Positions 57,658 through 64,000 of a stretch of 64,000 bases of DNA are shown here, piece by piece (the first letter of the stretch is position 1; each line of letters opens with the position of its first letter). Source of the stretch: Bacteroidota bacterium. GTDB taxonomy: Bacteria; Bacteroidota; Bacteroidia; Chitinophagales; Chitinophagaceae. The notes below the pieces were generated by a model, which saw only the letters and a program-made list of their open reading frames with translations, ran no database searches and was not told the DNA's origin. The stretch covers positions 310,001-374,000 of the forward strand of contig JAFDXL010000010.1 of assembly GCA_018267955.1 (NCBI GenBank). The letters run 5' to 3'. A program made the translations under genes and the position numbers.

Positions 57658-60600
57658 ATGAAAAAAATACGATTTACCCTGAAGGGCTTCGCTTTTGTAC
57701 TTTGTACATTAGCGTTTACCCCGGCGATTGCAAAGCAATCCACAGACGTTTCTTCTCTTGCAAGAAATCCCATTGACCAGACAATAACTGACATTAACTT
57801 CTTACCAACTGCGGGACTGAAAATAGCGAACAGTGCGGAGGTTTTGAAAAGCTACCTGGAATTGGACGACCCAAATCAGCAGCTTGTTTCTGCATATACG
57901 CAGCATCCGGGAGATGGCCTTGCGGTGCAGCGATTCGAGCAATGGTATAAAGGTATTAAAGTAGCGCATGGTTCTTTTTCTGTTGCAGCAAAAAATGGCA
58001 TTATTACCTATGCTCATGGTAATATCTTCAGGCCGGCAACTGAATTGTCTACTGTCGCTACGCTTTCCGAAAGCCAGGCCTTACAAAAGGCATTGGATTT
58101 TATCAATGCGCAGGATTACATGTGGCAGAATCCTAAACAGGAAAAAATGCTGCGTGAAGTAATGAAAGATCCTAATGCCACCTACTTCCCTAAAGGAACA
58201 ATGGTATGGGTGGAAGATTTTAGTTCAACAGCGCGGAATAAGCAGCTGCACCTGGCCTATTGTTTCAATATATATGCAGAAGCGCCGCTGAGCAGAAACC
58301 TGGTATATATTGATGCCAACACGGGCAATGTGCTATTAAAGGACCCGGTGATCAAACATATCACGGCAACCGGAAAAAGCGTATACAGCGGTAACGTATC
58401 CTTCGAGACGGATCTCTCTGGTTCCTCTTATATCCTTTACGATAATACCCGTGGTGTATATACCGGCTCTTTTCACAATGGCACCACTACGCAATACGAT
58501 GTCGACAATTCATCCACAACATGGGCTACAAACCAGGCAATTGACGCACATTGGGGCGCAGTGAATGTATATGACTACTGGGGCAAAGAACAAGCGCGCG
58601 CCAGTTATGATGGCATCGGATCTGCGCTTAACAGTTTTGTTAATTATGATGTAGGTTATAATAACGCTTTCTGGAACGGAGCATGGATGACATACGGTGA
58701 TGGCACCGGTATATTGAATGGTGGCTTCGACCCGCTTACAGCGCAGGATGTATGTGCGCATGAAATAGGCCATGGCGTATGCCAGACAACCTGCGGGCTG
58801 GTATATCAAAGCGAATCCGGTGGTATGAATGAAGGCTTTAGCGACATATGGGGAGAAACCATAGAGCACTACGCATCGCCTGAAAAACCAATGTGGCAGG
58901 TAGGTGCAGAAATTGCACGCGTACCGCTAAGGAGTATGCGCATCCCAAAACAATACGGAAATCCGGATACTTATAATGGTACATATTGGGTTACTACCGG
59001 TAGCAGTTGCACTTCATCTAATGACTATTGCGGCGTACATACCAACAGTGGTGTACTCAACAAATGGTATTATCTATTGACAGACGGTGGAAGTGGTACA
59101 AATGATGCCAGCATCAGCTATGTAGTTGGTGGCATTGGCCTGCAAAAAGCAGCAAGGATAGCTTATGGTACAGAACTTTTGTTGAACAATACAGACAACT
59201 ATGCTGCCTGCAGAACTACAAGCATTGGTGTTGCCACTACTATATATGGTGCATGCTCACCGGAAGTAGAAGCCGTAACCCGCGCCTGGAGGGCAGTAAA
59301 CGTAGGCGCTGCATTTGCACCTTGCGGTCCGCAGATAGGTTTTGTAAACCATGATACTGTGGTAAACAAAGTATCCGGCAGCACAGCGTGTCCTGCATAC
59401 AAGACTATTGATATACCCATCACCATCAACGCAGCAGCGACAGGTAGCAACCCGATCGTTACTGTTACCGGTACGGGTACGGCAGTATTAGGTACCGATT
59501 ATAGCTTTGTGAACAATACAGTAACATTCACAGCAGGTACGATATCTACTGAGCATATATTATTGAACATATTGGATAACGGCGTTACCACTACCGATAA
59601 AGATCTGACACTAACATTCAGCATATCACCGGGTAATGATGCAACTATTGGGGATGTTTACCATGAATATCAGATCACTATCAAAGGCAATAGCACAGTG
59701 CCACAGGTAGCAGGAGATGTAGATTACTATGCCGGAGATGCTAATTTATATACTAAAATAGCTACACCGTTTTTTGGTGCTGCACAATCTGCCAGGACAC
59801 AGTTTATCATAAGTGCCGCAGACCTGAAAGCTTCCGGTGTTAAACCTAATACTCCTATTTCTGTAATGAGCTTTAATGTTGTAGATAAGAAATCAACCAA
59901 AGTGTATTCTAACTACACTGTTAAACTTGGTCTCACAACACAGGCACTATTTAACGGATCACAAGGCTTTGTAGGTTCAGGGCTTACTACCTATTTCAGC
60001 GGCCCGTTTGTCAGTGCAGCAGGATGGAACAAAATAATACTTAGCTCTCCTTTTACATGGGATGGATTAAGCAATGTTGTTTGCGAAATATGTTTCGCAA
60101 ATTCAGCCGCAGCAACATCTGCGGATAGCAACGATCGCGTAGAAGCATCCAACAGCATTAATAACATTACTGCTTACAACTTCCAAACATCCGGTACTAG
60201 TGCGTGTGCCCTTAGTTTCAGCACTTCTAAACTATCCAACTCCAGGCCAAGGGTTGCATTTACACAATCAGTAGTCAATACAGAAGCAGAAACCGCAGCG
60301 CCATCTGACCGTAGCTGGGATGTACATGCCAACCAGGATGTATATTTCTATAGCAGTACTAACAACAAGCTGATAGCACAATTGAACCTGCCATCACAAG
60401 ATCTTGGATGTGTTACTACAAGCGTATCAAAGCAGGGTAATGGATTTTCGCCATTTGCACTGGGCCAGGGAGCCAACAGGTCTTCGAAGGAATTCAACAT
60501 CCAGGCAACTACAAATGGCAATACTGCAACCAGCAACACCACCATTTATTTTGATACGGCAGAACTGGGCAATGTAATAACAGGTAATGTCCGTATTATC

Positions 60601-61041
60601 AAAACCACAGCAGCCAAAGATTCTGATATTAACGTGCTGAACACGCAACTGGTAACGCCGACAGTGATAACTACAAGTGCCAACTTCAAAGGCTTTGCAG
60701 GCAACTTCACCGGTTTCTCCCGCTTTTTCCTCGTAGATAAAGATGTGGTTTTGCCAACTGTAGGTATTAAGCAGGTGAATAAGATCAATAGCATGAACGT
60801 GGACAATAACCCTTTCAGCAATACGATCTTTATCAGCTATAGCATTAACTCTGATACTAAAGCAACCATCCACCTGTTTGACATTACAGGAAAGGTTCTT
60901 TACAACAGTGATTTACTGCTGATGAGCGGCCAAAACAGGTTTAGCATCGATGTAAGCAACCTTTCACTTACCCCGGGACAATATGTCCTTCAGATCATTA
61001 CACCAACAGATGTATTGACCAGGAAGATGGTAAAACAGTAA
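57658..61041 (+). CDS. Secreted M4-family (thermolysin-like) zinc metallopeptidase with T9SS sorting domain
   Basis: 1127 residues. Signal peptide (about 1-22); propeptide with FTP-like region (about 60-230); catalytic M4 domain (about 235-565) with HEIGH (H368, E369, H372), zinc ligand E392 in GGMNEGFSDIWGE and the catalytic His H461 in GVHTNSGVLN. A Calx-beta-like domain (about 585-680) and two further beta domains follow. Residues about 1045-1127 form the T9SS type A sorting domain (NPFSNTIFISY, LFDITGKVLYN, LTPGQYVLQI). It digests proteins outside the cell. The C-terminal domains are longer than in the basic M4 enzymes. Confidence 0.9.
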   Translation: MKKIRFTLKGFAFVLCTLAFTPAIAKQSTDVSSLARNPIDQTITDINFLPTAGLKIANSAEVLKSYLELDDPNQQLVSAYTQHPGDGLAVQRFEQWYKGIKVAHGSFSVAAKNGIITYAHGNIFRPATELSTVATLSESQALQKALDFINAQDYMWQNPKQEKMLREVMKDPNATYFPKGTMVWVEDFSSTARNKQLHLAYCFNIYAEAPLSRNLVYIDANTGNVLLKDPVIKHITATGKSVYSGNVSFETDLSGSSYILYDNTRGVYTGSFHNGTTTQYDVDNSSTTWATNQAIDAHWGAVNVYDYWGKEQARASYDGIGSALNSFVNYDVGYNNAFWNGAWMTYGDGTGILNGGFDPLTAQDVCAHEIGHGVCQTTCGLVYQSESGGMNEGFSDIWGETIEHYASPEKPMWQVGAEIARVPLRSMRIPKQYGNPDTYNGTYWVTTGSSCTSSNDYCGVHTNSGVLNKWYYLLTDGGSGTNDASISYVVGGIGLQKAARIAYGTELLLNNTDNYAACRTTSIGVATTIYGACSPEVEAVTRAWRAVNVGAAFAPCGPQIGFVNHDTVVNKVSGSTACPAYKTIDIPITINAAATGSNPIVTVTGTGTAVLGTDYSFVNNTVTFTAGTISTEHILLNILDNGVTTTDKDLTLTFSISPGNDATIGDVYHEYQITIKGNSTVPQVAGDVDYYAGDANLYTKIATPFFGAAQSARTQFIISAADLKASGVKPNTPISVMSFNVVDKKSTKVYSNYTVKLGLTTQALFNGSQGFVGSGLTTYFSGPFVSAAGWNKIILSSPFTWDGLSNVVCEICFANSAAATSADSNDRVEASNSINNITAYNFQTSGTSACALSFSTSKLSNSRPRVAFTQSVVNTEAETAAPSDRSWDVHANQDVYFYSSTNNKLIAQLNLPSQDLGCVTTSVSKQGNGFSPFALGQGANRSSKEFNIQATTNGNTATSNTTIYFDTAELGNVITGNVRIIKTTAAKDSDINVLNTQLVTPTVITTSANFKGFAGNFTGFSRFFLVDKDVVLPTVGIKQVNKINSMNVDNNPFSNTIFISYSINSDTKATIHLFDITGKVLYNSDLLLMSGQNRFSIDVSNLSLTPGQYVLQIITPTDVLTRKMVKQ

Positions 61042-61059
61042 AACATATACAGAAAGAAT

Positions 61060-61089
61060 AAAAAGTGGCCTCAATGCAGGCCACTTTTT
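61060..61089 (+). terminator. Intrinsic terminator of the M4 peptidase gene
   Basis: A perfect 12-pair stem (AAAAAGTGGCCT and complement), CAATGC loop and T run, 18 bases past the stop. Confidence 0.88.
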
Positions 61090-61150
61090 ATTTTCCATTA
61101 TTTGTAAATGGATTTTCCCGATTATGAAACCATTCATTTATATCGGAACC

Positions 61151-61236
61151 TAGTTTTGTATCACTTTAACAAAGACGATCGTATAAAGGCCTTACCAGAC
61201 AAAGCAACTCCTCCCCGTAAGGCCTTTATTTTTTCT
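61151..61236 (+). ncRNA. Candidate small RNA with C-rich loop
   Basis: TAGTTTTG (61151-61158) matches the -7 box (no good TTG at -33). About 25 bases on, a 12-pair perfect hairpin (TAAAGGCCTTAC, 61184-61195 and 61217-61228) is followed by TTTTTTCTTC. The 21-base loop contains CTCCTCCCC, complementary to a Shine-Dalgarno core GGAGG. Transcript about 70 bases. The rest of the gap 61090-61351 has nothing recognisable. Confidence 0.35.
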
Positions 61237-61351
61237 TCTGACTGCTCTTTAACCTAATAACTACCCTTTGAGGCAGCACAAACGCAAACTTTACAGGATA
61301 TTATAGTACATTCATAGTCAAGGCACAGTATTTTATAACCTACACTATAAC

Positions 61352-63799
61352 ATGCCTCGGTGGACTAAAATTTTACTCAAAATCCTTGCGATCCTTATCG
61401 GGATATTGCTGGTCTTATGGATAGCGCTTGCTTGCTATATCACTTACAATAAAAAATCACTTTTAAAAACGGTTACCGCCGAGCTAAAGGATAAAGTAAA
61501 TGGCGAACTGAAGATCGGGAGCATAGACCTGGAAGTATTCAGCAGCTTCCCTAACATGTCGGTAGCATTGAAAGATATTGCTGTCAGAGATAGCCTCTGG
61601 CATACACATAAACATGACCTTGTAAATGCTCGTTTCCTGTACGTAGATATTGACCTTAAATCGATTGTCAAGGGCAAACCTGTAATCAACGATATCAGGC
61701 TGAAGGATGGTAACATATATCTCTTTACAGACAGTACCGATTACAGCAATACATCTGCCATAAAAAAGAAAGACCCTAACAAGAAAAAGAAAGGGAATAC
61801 GCCCGAATTTGAAAATATAGAACTAACCAACATCAGGTTTACCATAGAGAACCAGCCTAAATTCAAACTATTCAATATTCTTATTAAAAGCCTTGATGGC
61901 AGCGCAGATTATGCACTGAATGGCGACTGGGATGCCAAACTTTATGCAAATGCCTTTATAAAGAATTTTTGCTTTAACAGTACCCGTGGCAGCTTTTTGC
62001 AAAATAAGACGCTGAAGGGAAAGATCTTATTGCACTTCGACAATGCAAAGAAGCATATGGAATTGCCGGAACAAACACTGTCTATTGACGGTAATCCTAT
62101 TACCCTAAAAGGTGTGTTTGATTTCTCTGTAAAACAAGGACCATTTCATCTGTTTATCGGGGCTAAACGCATTATGCTGCGGGAGGCGACCGCTATGCTT
62201 ACAAAGCCCATCTCAGGTAAGATAAACCTCGTGAACCTCGATAATCCTGTTGATGCACATGCCTTCCTGGTAGGGCGTATGAAGTTTAGAGATACTCCAT
62301 GGGTACGCGCCTACTGGACGGTGCCAGAGAATACGTTACGCACTCCTGAAGGGGCCATTAATAATTGTTCGTTTACCGGTTTTTATACAAACCAGGTCAC
62401 ATTAGGCGGCAACCATGGCGATGACAACTCTGCAATACACCTATACAATATGAAAGGAGCCTGGAACGAAATCCCTTTTTTCATAGACTCTGCCAATATG
62501 CTCAACCTCAAAAACCCTGTGCTGGAAGGACGCCTTCGCAGTGCCTTTCCGCTGACCAAAATAAACCCGATAACCAGCGGCAATACATTCAACTTTACTA
62601 AGGGAGATGCAAAAGTAAACCTGCTATTCAAAGTAAATCTTGTGGAAAATGATACAACAGTGCCTTATATCTACGGAACTGTAAAAGTAGCTCACGCGGG
62701 CATTACCTATACACCAAGGAACCTGGCATTCACCAACTCCAGCGGTACGCTCAATTTCACAGGCAGCGACCTGGGCTTTGCAGACATACACCTGCAAAGC
62801 AAGGGTAGCATCATGAATATGGAAGGCGATATCAAAGATTTCCTCCATCTTTTTTACACCTCTCCTGAAAAAGCGGTGATCAACTGGCACATCAAAAGTC
62901 CGAAAATTGATGTCGGCGATTTCCTTGCATTTACATCAAGGGCAAAATATGCGGTGCAAGCGGGGCCGTCTCATCCCAAGATCAAAAAGATGATCGCCAG
63001 GCTAAACACTTTGCTGGACAAAGGAAGTGCCAACCTGGACATACATATAGACCAGGTGAGCTACAGGCATTTTACATCATCAGATGTAAAGGCAGACATC
63101 GCACTAAACAGTACAGATGTAACCCTAAACAATATACAATTAAAACATGCTGATGGCTTGCTGCAACTAAAAGGAAAATTGCAGCCGGGCAATACAACTA
63201 CGCCATTCTCACTCAATGCAGACATATCGCATGTGCATGTAGGGCAGCTCTTTTATGCATTTGATAACTTTGGGCAGGATGCCATCACCTCTGAAAATAT
63301 ACAGGGTATACTTACCGCAGAAACAAATGTTACGGGCACAATGCGCAATAATGGGCAGATCGTACCCCACTCTATCAACGGACAGGTTTCTTTTTACCTG
63401 ACTGATGGTGCGCTTGTGCATTTTGATCCGTTGGAACGCATGGGCAGGATCATCTTCAGAAATCGCGACATGTCGCACATTACCTTTAAAAAGATCGAAA
63501 ATAAATTGCAAATACAGGGCAGTAAAATTGTTATTGATCCTATGGCTATCGAATCAAGCGTGCTGAATGTGTACCTGAAAGGTGTATACAGCCTGGATAC
63601 CGGCACACATATCGATATGGAAATTCCATTGCGTAATCCTAAAAAAGATGAATTGATAGTAGATGAGGAGAAGAAGGAAGAAAAACGCCACAAGGGTATC
63701 ATTCTATACCTGCAGGCCACAGATGGCGACAATGGCAAGGTGAAAATAAAATGGACACCTTTCAAAGGAAAGAAAATAGCAGCCGATAGTTCGCTTTAA
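61352..63799 (+). CDS. AsmA-family envelope protein
   Basis: 815 residues. One N-terminal transmembrane helix (about 7-30), then a very long beta-rich chain typical of AsmA: AELKDKVNGELKIGSIDLEVFSSFPNMSVALKDIAVRDSLW at the start, and repeated LxGxIxL-like strands, ending in IPLRNPKKDELIVDEEKKEEKRHKG and KWTPFKGKKIAAD. AsmA-like proteins bridge the envelope and may transport or position lipids. The C-terminal portion resembles AsmA_2. It is followed 24 bases later by a membrane protein on the same strand. Confidence 0.88.
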   Translation: MPRWTKILLKILAILIGILLVLWIALACYITYNKKSLLKTVTAELKDKVNGELKIGSIDLEVFSSFPNMSVALKDIAVRDSLWHTHKHDLVNARFLYVDIDLKSIVKGKPVINDIRLKDGNIYLFTDSTDYSNTSAIKKKDPNKKKKGNTPEFENIELTNIRFTIENQPKFKLFNILIKSLDGSADYALNGDWDAKLYANAFIKNFCFNSTRGSFLQNKTLKGKILLHFDNAKKHMELPEQTLSIDGNPITLKGVFDFSVKQGPFHLFIGAKRIMLREATAMLTKPISGKINLVNLDNPVDAHAFLVGRMKFRDTPWVRAYWTVPENTLRTPEGAINNCSFTGFYTNQVTLGGNHGDDNSAIHLYNMKGAWNEIPFFIDSANMLNLKNPVLEGRLRSAFPLTKINPITSGNTFNFTKGDAKVNLLFKVNLVENDTTVPYIYGTVKVAHAGITYTPRNLAFTNSSGTLNFTGSDLGFADIHLQSKGSIMNMEGDIKDFLHLFYTSPEKAVINWHIKSPKIDVGDFLAFTSRAKYAVQAGPSHPKIKKMIARLNTLLDKGSANLDIHIDQVSYRHFTSSDVKADIALNSTDVTLNNIQLKHADGLLQLKGKLQPGNTTTPFSLNADISHVHVGQLFYAFDNFGQDAITSENIQGILTAETNVTGTMRNNGQIVPHSINGQVSFYLTDGALVHFDPLERMGRIIFRNRDMSHITFKKIENKLQIQGSKIVIDPMAIESSVLNVYLKGVYSLDTGTHIDMEIPLRNPKKDELIVDEEKKEEKRHKGIILYLQATDGDNGKVKIKWTPFKGKKIAADSSL

Positions 63800-63822
63800 T
63801 ACTTCTCTTACCTTTACATTGT

Positions 63823-64000
63823 ATGAAACGCCAGTTGCCCATCATAGCTATATTAGCTGCTTTTGCTCTGATCTCCGGGTATATGATCCATAAGATGAGC
63901 TGGCTTGCAAAGGTTGGTATTCGCTGGGTTTACAGGGAATATGATATTTTCAAAAGCTGGCCCAAAACTTCCTTGCTGGAGTTTGTGGTGTTGATGCTAC
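63823..64000 (+). CDS. Start of a membrane protein (runs off window)
   Basis: 59 residues are visible from the ATG at 63823: MKRQLPIIAILAAFALISGYMIHKM, a membrane or signal anchor, then SWLAKVGIRWVYREYDIFKSWPKTSLLEFVVLML, entering a second hydrophobic segment. Not identifiable so far. It is on the same strand as the AsmA-like gene and probably co-transcribed. Confidence 0.6.
   Translation, partial: MKRQLPIIAILAAFALISGYMIHKMSWLAKVGIRWVYREYDIFKSWPKTSLLEFVVLML

Overview
This window looks like chromosome from a Bacteroidota species, most probably order Chitinophagales (inferred from family content). Support comes from several secreted proteins ending in type IX secretion (T9SS) sorting domains, a SprB-repeat protein with a gliding-motility-type C-terminal domain, PorT-like outer-membrane barrels, Bacteroidota-style promoters (TTG-N19-TAnnTTTG), type B L31, and RRM-type RNA-binding proteins next to cold-shock proteins.

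Layout. 0-2 kb: two surface/secreted proteins. 2-9.8 kb: cell-wall amidase, pyruvate dehydrogenase E2, DNA polymerase III gamma/tau (dnaX, with an A9 slippage site at the gamma/tau boundary), a membrane TPR glycosyltransferase-like protein and an SDR oxidoreductase. 9.8-16 kb: secreted cytochrome c, lipoprotein, M28 peptidase and T9SS cargo. 16-25 kb: housekeeping and envelope genes (RRM protein, MCE/MlaD protein, thioredoxins, three related outer-membrane barrels, thioesterase, metallo-beta-lactamase hydrolase, L31, GlmU-like nucleotidyltransferase, tpiA). 25.1-27.3 kb: a tRNA-Glu gene followed by an A+T-rich insertion with decayed copies of the tRNA 3' end/terminator, a tRNA-Arg-like relic and an unknown two-gene membrane module. 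27.3-29.5 kb: RRM and cold-shock genes. 29.5-31.5 kb: a candidate small RNA, two tandem pilin-like proteins with duplicated upstream DNA, and tRNA-Arg. 31.5-40.6 kb: AraC regulator, MFS and DoxX genes, a Cys-rich unknown protein, thioesterase and others.

40.7-48.4 kb is the most interesting region. It holds a large outer-membrane barrel protein with Ig-like N-terminal and SdrD-B/CNA-B-like C-terminal domains (usher-like), a two-Ig-domain periplasmic protein (chaperone-like), three small secreted beta-sandwich proteins (pilin-like) and a membrane-anchored partner. These resemble the parts of a chaperone-usher fibre system but are very divergent. The tandem pair at 29.9-31.3 kb belongs to the same pilin-like group, and both loci carry a shared upstream motif. 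I infer a surface-fibre assembly system of Bacteroidota; the sequence alone does not prove function.

48.7-64 kb: a 1875-residue SprB-like adhesin with 14 repeats (T9SS type B), a partner secreted protein, a GT-C-like membrane protein, a cupredoxin fused to a sorting domain, an M4 (thermolysin-type) metallopeptidase with a sorting domain, a second small-RNA candidate, a large AsmA-like protein and the start of another membrane protein. No T9SS machinery genes, CRISPR arrays, transposases or integrases are visible in the window.
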